From positions 1-64,000 of the forward strand of contig JAHDVF020000590.1 of NCBI GenBank assembly GCA_022606425.2: 64,000 nt of DNA, in the 5' to 3' direction. The translations under genes were made by a program, and so were the position numbers. This DNA comes from Lepidostoma basale (Eukaryota; Arthropoda; Insecta; Trichoptera; Lepidostomatidae). The notes under the pieces were generated by a model. That model was not told the origin of the DNA and ran no database searches. It saw only the letters and a program-made list of their open reading frames with translations. Positions 1 to 9,353 of the stretch are shown one piece after another. Positions within the stretch are counted from its first letter, which is position 1. Each line of letters opens with the position of its first letter.

Positions 1-855
1 AACAAGAGCGCTCGAATTCTACAAGTCCCGGAGGGAAAATACGACAACAGAACGAAAGACGCTCCTCGAGCACGCGAAGAATAGAAAGTGCAGACAAGAG
101 AGCGCGCCCGAAAGCAAAATACTGTCTCTCATACACTGTGGTGCCCTTCTGGGGCACCCGAGTGTCGCCCGTCTGTGGCGCCTGAGTGTACTTCACTCAG
201 CCCACGTAGGCACAAAATCCAAAGAAAGCGCAATAACTCTAGAACCGTCCAAAATAAAAATATGCTTTCACTAGCAAAAATATTCCTCTCAACGAGCCGC
301 GTCGAATGAAATATATTGCGCAACCGTAACTTTCACCGCAAAGAGAGCGTTCAAGAAAGAGACGTTAATTTTAAGATTTTCTACCGAAAATGTCACTGCA
401 CTTCACTTTCCCTAACTTAAAAAATTATTCCCGTGTTTGTGTTAACAAACCAAGTAAATTGGTATGTCACAACACTTTGTTACGCAACAGGCGGATTGCA
501 CCACCACCGCGTGGCAAATCACAAAAACCCGTCTATCTCGGAAACGGTGAATGGTAGCATATACCTGTCACTGACTTTTTTAAAGGTCCTATCCCTATGC
601 ATACGACAAGCTAAAAATATTTGTTGAAAACGCTACCAGGAAGGCAGCGTTTCAAGAAACGTCACTTTTGACACAACGAAAATCACTTTTTACTAGTTAT
701 TAAAGAACCACAACTCCTACACAAAAAAGACTAACACCGTTGGATACGCATTAAAAACACGAATCGAACGGTATATAACACATAAGAAAACGAAGAAAAA
801 AAAACCACTTTGATCGCTGTTTAGAAAATTTGACGCGGTTAATAATGAAACGTGA
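1..855. other. Unassigned sequence, no gene seen
   Basis: No reading frame here resembles a protein I know and no convincing splice pattern is visible. The few short open frames lack domain signatures. The stretch lies on the distal side of a truncated LINE and may itself be old transposon sequence, but I cannot name it. Confidence 0.4.
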
Positions 856-1804
856 ATTGTCGCTGGGACCTGCAACTCCTACTCCCGCAATTCGGTAAAC
901 CCCATCGTAATGGACATCAGATCGGATGTCCAAGTACTTCGTAATAGACATCAGGATGTCTATATCGGTTGGATTAGGGGACATTGTGGTATTCTTGGTA
1001 ACGAAAGAGCGGATGAAAAGGCTCGAGAGGCTACGCTGAAAAAGACAGCTCCCGATTTTGCCAATTTCCCACTCAGTTTTGCAAAAAGAAAAATCAGGGG
1101 TCGAATTCTTCACCTTTGGAACGAACGGTATTTGAAGGAAGCCACCGGAAGGGTGACTAAAATATTCTTCCCTTCGATATACCATGCCAAAGAGTTTCTC
1201 AAAATACAGAATGTCGGTTTCGAGCTCACTCAGATGCTCACTGGTCACGGTAGGCTCATGAGCTACCTGTATAGATTCAAACTTTCGGAAATAGACAGTT
1301 GCCCATGTGACGATGGGACTCCTCAAGATGTCTATCACTTGCTTATGCTTTGCCCCCTTTTCAGCCGTCGGAGACATCAACTGGAGGCGCGCTGCAGAAG
1401 TGTGGGTATAGATTTATGTGACATCCCTTCGGTGATGATTCACAAAGAGTTGGCACGAGAGATCGTGTCATTTATGATTAAGATTATTCAGGACATTGGT
1501 ATCATTAACCAAGCTAGGGAACAAAACGCCGTACACTCTTCTAGTGGAACGGAAGGCCTGATGACAACAGTCAACAGGCCGGCTTCTCCTGGAGAGTTTT
1601 AGGTGGTTTCCTCTCCACAAGAGCAAATGCTGAGAAGTTCCTTTTGGTCCACCATAGATTGTCCTTTCCAAATCCCGAATCGAATAGCTAGCTAGATGGA
1701 ACCTTAAGTTCAATAAAAGCAGAATATCCATTTGTTGATTTATAAACCTTGTACATAATATGCAAGGTAAATAATAATGCAACTCCCATTTAAAAAAAAA
1801 AAAA
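856..1804 (+). mobile_element. 5'-truncated TRAS-like (R1-group) LINE with poly(A)
   Basis: This is the 3' end of a non-LTR retrotransposon. The open frame 910-1602 continues upstream without a stop to about 856, then similarity is lost, as expected for 5' truncation during target-primed reverse transcription. A 3' UTR of about 190 bases ends in 13 A residues at 1792-1804, followed directly by CCTAA repeats. That poly(A)-CCTAA junction is the signature of TRAS-type telomere-specific elements. A relative about 70% identical in protein lies on the minus strand near 46.4 kb. Confidence 0.8.
910..1602 (+). pseudogene. LINE ORF2 C-terminal fragment (RNase H end plus zinc motif)
   Basis: This is the last 230 residues of a LINE ORF2, not a host gene. 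The beginning matches the C-terminal part of an RNase H domain: WIRGHCGILGNERADEKA carries the conserved His and Asp of the last RNase H motif. Further on, a Cys-x-Cys...His-x4-Cys cluster (CPCDDG, then YHLLMLCPLF) matches the terminal zinc motif of R1-group ORF2 proteins. Order and spacing follow the intact ORF2 at 3727-7410, with perhaps 35-40% identity by eye, so it belongs to a related but separate subfamily. The start at 910 is only the first Met in a truncated frame. Catalytic domains for endonuclease and reverse transcription are missing, so it cannot act alone. Confidence 0.8.
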
Positions 1805-2066
1805 CCTAACCTAACCTAACCTAACCTAACCTAACCTAACCTAACCTAACCTAACCTATCCTAACCTAACCTAACCTAACCTATCCTAACCTAACCTAAC
1901 CTAACCTAACCTAACCTAACCTAACCTAACCTAACCTAACCTAACCTAACCTAACCTAACCTAACCTAGCCTAACCTAACCTAACCTAACCTAACCTAAC
2001 CTAACCTAACCTAACCTAACCTAACCTAACCTAACCTAACCTAACCTAACCTAACCTAACCTAACC
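1805..2066 (+). repeat. Telomeric (CCTAA)n block
   Basis: About 52 copies of the pentamer CCTAA, the C-strand of the insect TTAGG telomere repeat, run without a break in register. Only three visible variants occur: CTATCCTAA twice (near 1856 and 1881) and CTAGCCTAA once (near 1967). The C-strand reading on + puts the distal (telomeric) side to the left. The block is bounded on both sides by LINE sequence in the same orientation, so it is an interstitial or subtelomeric remnant between two insertions and not a bare chromosome end. Confidence 0.95.
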
Positions 2067-2114
2067 GAGTTGTGGTTTTCTCCCCAAACAGAAAGGACTT
2101 GCACGCGTCAAAAC

Positions 2115-2222
2115 GTCAGGTGCCTATCGCTACACATTGCCTTCTTGCCCGTCAGGTGCCTATCGCTACACATTGCCTTCTTGCCCGTCAGGTGCCTATC
2201 GCTACACATTGCCTTCTTGCCC
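2115..2222 (+). repeat. Three perfect 36-bp tandem repeats in LINE leader
   Basis: Three identical copies of a 36-bp unit that begins GTCAGGTGCCTATCGC and ends CTTCTTGCCC lie just before the ORF1 start. The unit length is a multiple of three and no stop interrupts the ORF1 frame from the element start through the repeats, so the unit could encode a repeated 12-residue segment (RCLSLHIAFLPV) if translation began upstream at a non-AUG codon. More likely it is a leader or promoter repeat. Confidence 0.9.
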
Positions 2223-2231
2223 GGAAGAAAA

Positions 2232-3737
2232 ATGGTGACCGAGCCCAGAACGCGAGGCGCCCGTAGAAGCCGGAGACAGGCGTCGCCGCCCGGTACCCAA
2301 ACCGACGAAATAGTATTTCCGACCGGATCGACGAGCACGTTGTCGCATGCAGCCACCCCCAGAAGGAGTAACGGCGTGGAGCCTCAATCGCCCACCATCA
2401 AAGGTTTGATTCATAGGGCCACTGTCGCCATGAGCAACAGTGGCAACCTAAAGATTGCAATCAAGAACGACGTTCTTGATTGCCTTAACAAAATTTCCAT
2501 TGAATCGACGGTCATGGAGAGGCAAATCCATGACCTACAAAACAGGCACTCCAACAAGGTCCTCCGGCTCCAGCTGGACCACGCGCAGGAGATCACGAGG
2601 CGAGAAGAGAACCATTCGGCGCAGCTGCTGGCTGCGTCAGTCCGCAGCTGCGGGAACCCCCCCGCCCCTGCTGCGACGCCTCGCCGGGTGCCTGTCGATG
2701 CGGCGGACCCGGCGGCCTCTCTTCTGCCTGCTGCCCGGAGCCCTTCTGCACCTGTCGCGGCGCCCCGCCGTGTGCCTGTCGATGCGGCGGGCCCGGCGAC
2801 CACTCCATCGCTGTCCTCTTCCGCCACCCCTGTTTGTGCGCCGCTGCGGGCGCAGGCTGGCGCGCCTATCTCAACACCCAGAAATTACGCTGTGGCAGCT
2901 GCGACCCCCCGCGTCACCCGCAGGACGACCCCTGAGATCGCGCAGTTTCCCGCCGCCGCGGGCCCCAAGATGGGACACACGGTGGTCATCACCGGAAGGG
3001 AGACAATGGCCGGCGACGCGATCGAGAGGATGGTGAAAAATAGCGTCAAGGTGTCGACCCTCGGAGTCGGCATCCGCCAAATAAAAAGAACCGCGACCCA
3101 GGTGCTCGTCGAGTGCGACACATTGGAAGACTGCCGCATATTCAAGGATGCGGTCTGCAAAAACGAAGCGCTCAATGCGCAGGATGAAGCGAAGCTCCGT
3201 CCGCGCATCATTGTTAAGGGGGTGGACGCGGCAATGTCCAAAGAGGACATTGTCACGGCCATCTTTTCGCAGAATCGGTCTCTCTACGGGCTCCTCCTGG
3301 ATGCCCCGAAAGAGCAGCTGGCTTCCGTCCTTTTCTTCACCGGATTCCGGAAAGACAAGGAGAGGAAATGCGCCATCCTCTCGGTCGCGCCCCCGGCCTG
3401 GAAGCTCGTGAAGGACGAGCCGACACTAAATGGGGGGTACGCCAGGGTCCGCGTAGCGGAGTACCTGGCGTTGCTGACCTGCCAAAAATGCTTATCGTAC
3501 GGGCACACTTCCACCCACTGCAGAAGCAAAGAGTCTTGCTGGCGCTGCGGGGGCGAGCATAAAGCGGCCAGCTGCAAGAAGGCAGCCTGCGCGACCGACA
3601 CCTGCGTCAGCTGCGAACGCTCCAACAGGGTCGACAAGACTCGCCACGCTGTCACCCATCGGGTTTTCAGCGAGGAATGTCCCTGCTACCGGAGGCACGT
3701 CGTCGCCTACAGAGCCAAATTAGATTATGGGCAGTGA
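2232..3737 (+). CDS. LINE ORF1, Gag-like RNA-binding protein with zinc knuckles
   Basis: A 501-residue protein starting at the first ATG of the frame (AAAATGG context, after the 36-bp repeats). ORF1 proteins of R1-group elements bind the element RNA and form the ribonucleoprotein; in telomere-specific elements they are also reported to guide it to telomeres. The N-terminal part is basic and Ser/Pro-rich. A middle section has helical, charged residues followed by an Ala/Pro-rich stretch with an imperfect internal repeat (PRRVPVDAA twice). Near the C-terminus there are two clear CCHC knuckles, CQKCLSYGHTSTHC from about residue 417 and CWRCGGEHKAASC soon after, then a third Cys-rich segment. Its 3' end overlaps ORF2 by 11 bases in another frame, which suggests coupled re-initiation. 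Confidence 0.9.
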   Translation: MVTEPRTRGARRSRRQASPPGTQTDEIVFPTGSTSTLSHAATPRRSNGVEPQSPTIKGLIHRATVAMSNSGNLKIAIKNDVLDCLNKISIESTVMERQIHDLQNRHSNKVLRLQLDHAQEITRREENHSAQLLAASVRSCGNPPAPAATPRRVPVDAADPAASLLPAARSPSAPVAAPRRVPVDAAGPATTPSLSSSATPVCAPLRAQAGAPISTPRNYAVAAATPRVTRRTTPEIAQFPAAAGPKMGHTVVITGRETMAGDAIERMVKNSVKVSTLGVGIRQIKRTATQVLVECDTLEDCRIFKDAVCKNEALNAQDEAKLRPRIIVKGVDAAMSKEDIVTAIFSQNRSLYGLLLDAPKEQLASVLFFTGFRKDKERKCAILSVAPPAWKLVKDEPTLNGGYARVRVAEYLALLTCQKCLSYGHTSTHCRSKESCWRCGGEHKAASCKKAACATDTCVSCERSNRVDKTRHAVTHRVFSEECPCYRRHVVAYRAKLDYGQ

Positions 3738-6700
3738 CTCGTTCCGGGAATACAAGGTTGCTCAGGCGAATCTCCAGAGATGCGAGACCGCCACCCTTTC
3801 GTTCATCAGGAACATTACTAGTGCTCAATTTGACATCGCCATAATGCAGGAACCCTACACCGGGCGTACGGGGATCATTAATAAATCGACGTACTCTGGA
3901 CCGGTGTACCAGAAAGGCAGAGCGGATTCGCCGACTAAAGCGGCGATCGTCATCCTAAATCCGAAACTGGCCGAAAGGGCTATTCTGCTGGACGAGCGCA
4001 GCGACAGCGAGAACGTATTCGTCGAGATCGACGTGAACGGACCCCCTCTGGTGGTGGGCTCGCTCTATTTTCCTCCCAGTGATGACATTGAAGCCGGACT
4101 CCTCAAGGCCGGCGCGCTGATAGACGACAAGAGGTACCACCGCATCCTGATGGGAGCCGACGTTAACGCGAGGAGCATATGGTGGGGGAGCAAAAAGACC
4201 GACAAGAGAGGAGACCGGGTCGATCAGTTTGTTTCCCAGTACCAGCTCCACGTGTTAAACGAGGGCGCCGTCCCCACTTTCGAGACGATGCGGGGCGACA
4301 CTCTTCTCAGCAGCGTCATCGACGTCACCGTCTGCTCCTCCAACCTCATCAAGGAGGTGGAGCACTGGAAGGTGGATAGGGACGTGGCCTCCCTGTCCGA
4401 TCACAATGCCATCACATTCACCGTGTTGCTGGGCAAGAGTCCCGATAGCGGGAATAACGAGACGACTTTTCTGTACAAGACGAGCAGAGCGAACTGGATT
4501 AAATTCGAAAAGACGCTCAAAGCCAACCTCGCGAGTAGACAACTCACCGTCGGAAACATCGACTCTAACGAATTGCAAGGCGTCCTCAACAGGCAGGCGG
4601 GAGACTACGTCGAGGCGATCGCTGACGCGTGTCGAGTGGCCATACCGACCGTCAGGCCGTCCGAGCGCCGTGCGAGTCCGTGGTGGAACTCTGAATTGGA
4701 CGGCATGAAGAAGGAGGTCGTCCGAGCCAGGAGGAAGCTGGCGAATTCCACCGCGGTCCGCAGGGAGCTCGTGACGTTGCCCGCCTACCTGGAGGCGAAA
4801 CAAACCTACAAAGACGCGATACGATCCGCGAAGATACGCAGCTGGAAGGAGTTTTGTTGCATCCAGAATAAAGAAACGGTCTGGTCGTCTGTGCAGAGAA
4901 TTCTGAAGAGCGCCCGCCGACCGCCTCCGGCCACGCTCAAGTTCGGGAATAAAACGTCGGGCTCCGCGCTTGAGACGGCGACCGCTCTGCTTGAACATTT
5001 CTTCCCCGAGGACGTAACTTCGCGCGAAACGCCTGAGCAGCATTCTATCCGCCGGAGAGCCTGCGGGTCACTGCTCACGGAAAACGATCCCGCTTTCACC
5101 GCAGAGGAGATATGCCGGGCGCTAGAGATCATGGATCCTACCAGAGCGCCGGGTCGAGATCATCTCACCTCGGACATCTGTTTGAGAGCGTTCAAAACCT
5201 CCCCGGAAGTGCTCACCGGCATCTTCAATGCCTGTCTGCGAATAGGCTGCTTTCCATTCCTGTGGAAAGTGGCGAGAGTTAAAATTATTCCCAAACCGGG
5301 TAAGGACGACTACGGCGACGTTGCCTCGTACAGGCCGTTGGGATTGCTGCCCGTGCTGGGAAAGACGCTGGAGAGGCTCTTGATTGACCGCATCTCCTGG
5401 AGATTCGGCAGTCGAGGGGCGCTCTGCGTGCGCCAGTACGGGTTCACTCGGCAGCGGAGCACCGAGGACGCGATGGTCGCTGCGGTCGACCTTATCAGGT
5501 CAGCTAACCGCGAGGGATGTCACGCCTGCGTGATATCCCTCGATATCAAAGGCGCGTTCGACAACGCCTGGTGGCCCCACCTGCTGTCGCAACTCGCAAA
5601 ACACGACTGTCCGGACAACATCTTTCGCGTCTTCAAGGACTACCTATCGGACAGAATGGTCGAAATCCGATACGCGGGAGCCTACTCGAACAGATCGTCG
5701 AGCAAGGGCTGCATTCAAGGATCGGCCTGCGGCCCGGTGCTCTGGAACGTAGCGCTCGACGAGCTCCTGCAGCTGCCTTTTCGCGACGAAGTACACGTTC
5801 AGGCCTTCGCGGACGACGTGCTTCTGATCGTGAGGCACAGAGACGTCGGCGCCGTGGAGGCGATAATCAATGAAACACTCTCGCAGATCACCTCCTGGGG
5901 GGAGCGAGTCAAGCTGCAGTTCTCGGAGGAGAAAACTAAGGCTTTGTTCATCACGAGGAGAAAGGCGTCAGCCCCGAGCCTCGTGATGAACGGGAAGCCT
6001 CTCCCGCTGTCCAAGGACTGCAAGGTTCTGGGGATTGTACTGGACGACGCTCTCAACTGGAGCAAACATGTAGATATGGCGTGCAAGAAGGCCGTCAATT
6101 ATACCAAGAAGTTAACGCACATGGCGAAAGCCACTTGGGGACTCAGCCCGGAGGTGCTGCGGGCCCTCTACATCGGCGTGGTGGAGCCGACCATCACCTA
6201 CGCGGCGAGCGTCTGGGCAGAAGCGGCAGGCAGGAATAACATCCAGCTAAAGCTGAACAGGGTTCAGAGAGCGATAGGCATACGAATTTGCAAAGCCTAT
6301 AGAACTGCCTCTCTGACCTCAGTCCAGGCGATAGCAGACCTGATGCCGCTGGACCTGAGGCTCAAGGAGCTCAAAATGATAGGCGATGTCAAACGAACCG
6401 GCTCCAGCGAACTCTTACCGGGGGACCGCGGCTACCAGGGAGTCGTCAAGTGGACGGAGCTGCCGCATCCCGTCGAGCAGATTGGAGAATTGACGGCCCA
6501 CCCTGAGACATACAGAAGAGACGCATTCCCACCGGATGAAGTAGATATATACACAGACGGAAGCAAGACCGGAGGAAAGGTTGGCGCGGCGTTTGCAGTT
6601 TTTGGCGCTGTCGGAGAGATCAAGTGCAGGAAGCTGCCTATGGCGGATTATTGCACGGTATTCCAGGCCGAACTCTTCGCCATCGCAGAGGCCCTGAGAT

Positions 6701-7410
6701 GGGTAGTCGCCGACACCTCGTGGAGGAAGGTTAACGTCTTGACCGACTGCATGAGCGCGACTAAGGCTCTGAGCGACGGCGCACCCACCAATCCGATGGT
6801 CTTCCAGATTCAAAAGACTTCCAAATTCCTTAGAGACCGCGGAACAGAATGCACCTTCTTGTGGATCAGAGGTCATAACGGACTGGAAGGGAACGAAAGA
6901 GCAGATGAGCTGGCTAAAGCGGCCGCCCTTAGGGTCAAAACTGCCAAGCTCTACTCCGAGTTTCCTCTCAGCTACGCGAAACGCACGATCCGAGAACAAA
7001 TGAATCAGCTGTGGGAAGAGAGATACGAGAACAGCGCCACCGGAAGCGGGACCAAGAATTTTCTCCCCTCCGTAAGAGACGCGAAAGAGCTGAGGAAGAG
7101 AATAACACCTTCGTTCCAGCTCTCGCAAGTTCTCACTGGGCATGGTGCCACACTCTCGTATCTACACAGATTCAAGATTAAAGATTCACCTCACTGTCCC
7201 TGTGACTCACAAACAGACCAAACAATCGAACACGTCATCATCCACTGCCCCATCTACACGCGAGAGAGATGGAAACTGGAGAAGGAATGCCAGAAAAGGG
7301 GCATAATTATCAGTGACTTCCCAGCCATCCTCCGCAACACAGAAACACTCCACATCTTCAGAGACTTCGCAACCACGGTGGTGGATCGGTTGCGAGCGGC
7401 CAACAAGTAG
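3727..7410 (+). CDS. LINE ORF2: endonuclease, reverse transcriptase, RNase H
   Basis: An intact 1227-residue polyprotein. Residues 1-230 form an APE-type endonuclease: QEPY with Glu42 and the terminal SDHN (Asp225, His226) are present, and this domain would nick the telomeric target. Reverse transcriptase covers about 505-775: YRPLGLL (535), QYGFTRQRS, the first catalytic Asp in SLDIKGAFDNAWW (about 605) and the FADD box (Asp696, Asp697). RNase H occupies about 936-1065 with YTDGS (Asp944), Glu982, Asp1007 and RGHNGLEGNERADELA, so all four acidic/His positions are intact. A Cys-x-Cys...His...Cys zinc motif lies near 1157-1180. The start ATG overlaps the end of ORF1. No stop, frameshift or missing catalytic residue is visible. 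Membership of the TRAS/R1 group is inferred from the domains and the CCTAA insertion context. Confidence 0.92.
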   Translation: MGSDSFREYKVAQANLQRCETATLSFIRNITSAQFDIAIMQEPYTGRTGIINKSTYSGPVYQKGRADSPTKAAIVILNPKLAERAILLDERSDSENVFVEIDVNGPPLVVGSLYFPPSDDIEAGLLKAGALIDDKRYHRILMGADVNARSIWWGSKKTDKRGDRVDQFVSQYQLHVLNEGAVPTFETMRGDTLLSSVIDVTVCSSNLIKEVEHWKVDRDVASLSDHNAITFTVLLGKSPDSGNNETTFLYKTSRANWIKFEKTLKANLASRQLTVGNIDSNELQGVLNRQAGDYVEAIADACRVAIPTVRPSERRASPWWNSELDGMKKEVVRARRKLANSTAVRRELVTLPAYLEAKQTYKDAIRSAKIRSWKEFCCIQNKETVWSSVQRILKSARRPPPATLKFGNKTSGSALETATALLEHFFPEDVTSRETPEQHSIRRRACGSLLTENDPAFTAEEICRALEIMDPTRAPGRDHLTSDICLRAFKTSPEVLTGIFNACLRIGCFPFLWKVARVKIIPKPGKDDYGDVASYRPLGLLPVLGKTLERLLIDRISWRFGSRGALCVRQYGFTRQRSTEDAMVAAVDLIRSANREGCHACVISLDIKGAFDNAWWPHLLSQLAKHDCPDNIFRVFKDYLSDRMVEIRYAGAYSNRSSSKGCIQGSACGPVLWNVALDELLQLPFRDEVHVQAFADDVLLIVRHRDVGAVEAIINETLSQITSWGERVKLQFSEEKTKALFITRRKASAPSLVMNGKPLPLSKDCKVLGIVLDDALNWSKHVDMACKKAVNYTKKLTHMAKATWGLSPEVLRALYIGVVEPTITYAASVWAEAAGRNNIQLKLNRVQRAIGIRICKAYRTASLTSVQAIADLMPLDLRLKELKMIGDVKRTGSSELLPGDRGYQGVVKWTELPHPVEQIGELTAHPETYRRDAFPPDEVDIYTDGSKTGGKVGAAFAVFGAVGEIKCRKLPMADYCTVFQAELFAIAEALRWVVADTSWRKVNVLTDCMSATKALSDGAPTNPMVFQIQKTSKFLRDRGTECTFLWIRGHNGLEGNERADELAKAAALRVKTAKLYSEFPLSYAKRTIREQMNQLWEERYENSATGSGTKNFLPSVRDAKELRKRITPSFQLSQVLTGHGATLSYLHRFKIKDSPHCPCDSQTDQTIEHVIIHCPIYTRERWKLEKECQKRGIIISDFPAILRNTETLHIFRDFATTVVDRLRAANK

Positions 7411-7646
7411 TTCTAATTAAAAATAAATTGTTTTACACAGCTTGTCTTTTATTGTATTCTTCAACAGGTACACCGCGTCCCGGTTGAGGTTTTCCATGGT
7501 TCCCTCAGCTGTAAGGCAAATGTCGGGATGCTATTAGCTAGCCCATGGACCCACAAGGCAGGCACTCTTACAAACACTTAGTTAAATTCGCACACAGAAT
7601 CACTGTTAATAAAGATCTCAACGCCATGAATAATAAAAAAAACAAA
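7411..7646 (+). other. 3' UTR and A-rich tail of the TRAS-like element
   Basis: This non-coding stretch follows the ORF2 stop, contains AATAAATTG shortly after it, and ends in TAATAAAAAAAACAAA next to CTAACCTAACC. There is no AATAAA just before the tail. In target-primed LINEs the 3' UTR is read by the reverse transcriptase at the target. Confidence 0.7.
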
Positions 7647-7919
7647 CTAACCTAACCGAACCTAACCAACCACCAACCGAAATCTAACTAAAAAAACCCA
7701 CCAATCCAAAAAACTTAACCTAACCTAACCTCTAACCCAACCTACCGAAATTCTGCCGGTAAATATCTAAATGTATCAATTGACGTCACACCTTGAGAAT
7801 TCCAATAAAAAAAGACAAAAAAAAAAAGTTACCTAACCTAACCTAACCCAACCTTACCGAAATCTGCCGGTAAATATCTAAATGTATCAATTGACGTCAC
7901 ACCTTGAGAATTCCTACCT
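7647..7919 (+). repeat. Decayed CCTAA repeats with a duplicated 60-bp unit
   Basis: Degenerate CCTAA repeats (variants CCGAACCTAACC, CTCTAACCC) alternate with two near-identical copies of a 60-bp unit at 7743-7803 and 7855-7913, each beginning ACCGAAAT and ending CACCTTGAGAATTCC. The first copy is followed by an A-rich run and then fresh CCTAA repeats at 7830-7850. This is what a very short 5'-truncated retroelement inserted into telomeric DNA would look like, later duplicated with its flanking repeats. Confidence 0.7.
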
Positions 7920-8400
7920 GCGCTGCTGCGCAGGAGCAGCTCGGATTTGATATATGGTCCAAAATAATTCCGTATTTTGGCTCCCATTCAACCCCCCATC
8001 ACTATATTCTAGCGGTTTGTAGCGCAATCGCACGCATTTTGCGTCCTCTTTGCTAGCGTGACACAACCAGTGCTGTGCGACGAATTTCTACCGGAAGTAT
8101 TTCCGTCTACCAGTCATCTGAGACCACCCCCCCCCCCCCGATATAAAAAAAATCACAAAAATATATATTCTGAAAGAAGAGCGAATTTCAGGATATCTAT
8201 AAAAATTACAATTTCGCCTTTTTTCTCCGACTTCCGGCCTTTCCGGACTTCGCCTACCTTTTTTAAGCCACACAAAAATGTCACGTCTGATGTGTGAGAG
8301 CAGCAGTCGCTTCGTACAAATATGAACTTGTTACCGGCATGGTCATGCATATAATGAGTGGGTCGCCACTTCGATACGCCGCCAGTGTTTTCCAAACATG
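7920..8400. other. Non-coding spacer, no gene seen
   Basis: The stretch has a C homopolymer of about 12 bases at 8127-8138 and no recognisable coding or RNA signature. Confidence 0.4.
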
Positions 8401-8401
8401 A

Positions 8402-9353
8402 GTCTATATCTACATATAAATAAAACTCAATGTGTGTTTTGTGTGAAAACCATTTACTCGGTTATTCCTAAACAGATCCTCATTAAACTTACAGAATTGA
8501 TTAAGTGGAATACGGCGGTGGTTATAGGCATATTTTTGTTACTAATCGAGCTCTAAATAACTTTATAAGTTAATAAATTAATTGAAAATTTTCGTAGTAC
8601 AGGCGAATATAGACCTTAATAATCGAGCTCTGAGTCTAAATCTTTAGAGTTCATATTCGCTTGGCATGGTCAGGACAGGATTCAGTGTCCATGTGATTTT
8701 GTATAGTGGCAACAATGTGTTTTTCTTTGGATGACAACGGATGATAAGATACACCCTGGAGTGGCGAACGAGAAACGGCTACACAAATTCTGGCAGACCA
8801 CAAGCAAGATGGTCTGGTCTGATGTCATTAAACGAGTGGCAGGAGGTCAATGGCGCAGAACGGCGAGGGATAGAGAGTTGTGGAAGTCGGGAAGGAAGAC
8901 GTCAACGGACCCGCAGTGCCAAAATCACGATCGTAGAAACTTGCTTTATTGGCTCTGACGGGAATTTTGTGGACAACAAAATCGAGAGTTTTGTTTCTCT
9001 AAACATTGTATTTCTAAGAGCATTATAATGATCTTGATTTATGTATAATACATATGAATGTTTTGTGCAAATGTATTATAATATTGTTTATTTGATTATT
9101 AAATTTCATATAAAATATTCAAAAAACAGTTTTTCAATTACATTAGTAATATTCAAGTTTAAAATTCACAGCGAGTTTGCTTGGATTGAAACATTGTTTT
9201 ATAGGTATCAACTGAATTAGTATACACACATTTTTGCATCAATACACATGTCATTTAATCCGATAAATAAACTAATTGATATTGAACTTTATTTTATTGG
9301 TTTATTTATGTACTCGAATTTAGCAATAGCGAAGCGTTGCCGGGTCAGCTCGT
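8402..9353 (+). mobile_element. Dispersed repeat, Helitron-like candidate
   Basis: The left end (TCTATATCTACATATAAATA) and the right end (GCGAAGCGTTGCCGGGTCAG, then CTCGT) resemble the termini of common lepidopteran Helitron-like repeats, though the canonical CTAGT end is CTCGT here. The segment 8950-9340 is repeated with roughly 80% identity at 62520-62937, and the motif near 8602 (AATATAGACCTTAAT) recurs at 61863, so both belong to one dispersed family. There is no terminal inverted repeat, as expected for Helitrons. The copy contains the tail of another LINE. Confidence 0.45.
8740..8945 (+). pseudogene. LINE reverse-transcriptase C-terminal tail fragment
   Basis: Two frames across a shift give GRPQARWS then DVIKRVAGGQWRRTARDREL, which is the familiar tail of insect LINE ORF2 proteins (pattern GRPxxRWxDD...AGxxWxRxAxDRxxW). 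Nothing upstream resembles the RT domain, so only about 60 codons survive inside the repeat. Confidence 0.6.

Larger units (their letters stand above)
2067..7646 (+). mobile_element. Full-length TRAS-like telomere-specific non-LTR retrotransposon
   Basis: The element starts abruptly after CCTAACC at 2066, has a 165-base leader, two overlapping open frames, a 3' UTR of about 230 bases and a short A-rich tail (7635-7646) followed again by CTAACCTAACC. It is thus embedded in telomeric repeats at both ends with the plus strand lying on the CCTAA strand. That orientation is known for TRAS elements; SART elements lie the other way round. Both frames are uninterrupted, which suggests a recent and possibly active copy. 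It belongs to the R1/I-like group by ORF1 zinc knuckles, APE-type endonuclease and C-terminal zinc motif. I cannot tell from memory whether a C-terminal RNase H is usual in named TRAS families. Confidence 0.85.

Noticed and set aside
910..1602. A host protein-coding gene
   Set aside because: The frame is the C-terminal end of a LINE ORF2 and is followed by poly(A) at the CCTAA junction.
1805..2066. CCTAA array as the physical chromosome end
   Set aside because: LINE sequence and other DNA continue on both sides, so it is an internal block; the locus may still be subtelomeric.
2115..2222. 36-bp repeats as a CRISPR array
   Set aside because: The units are contiguous with no spacers and lie in a retrotransposon leader in an animal genome.
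2411..3655. Several minus-strand open frames over LINE ORF1
   Set aside because: High GC content leaves antisense frames open; none has a domain, while the plus strand has zinc knuckles.
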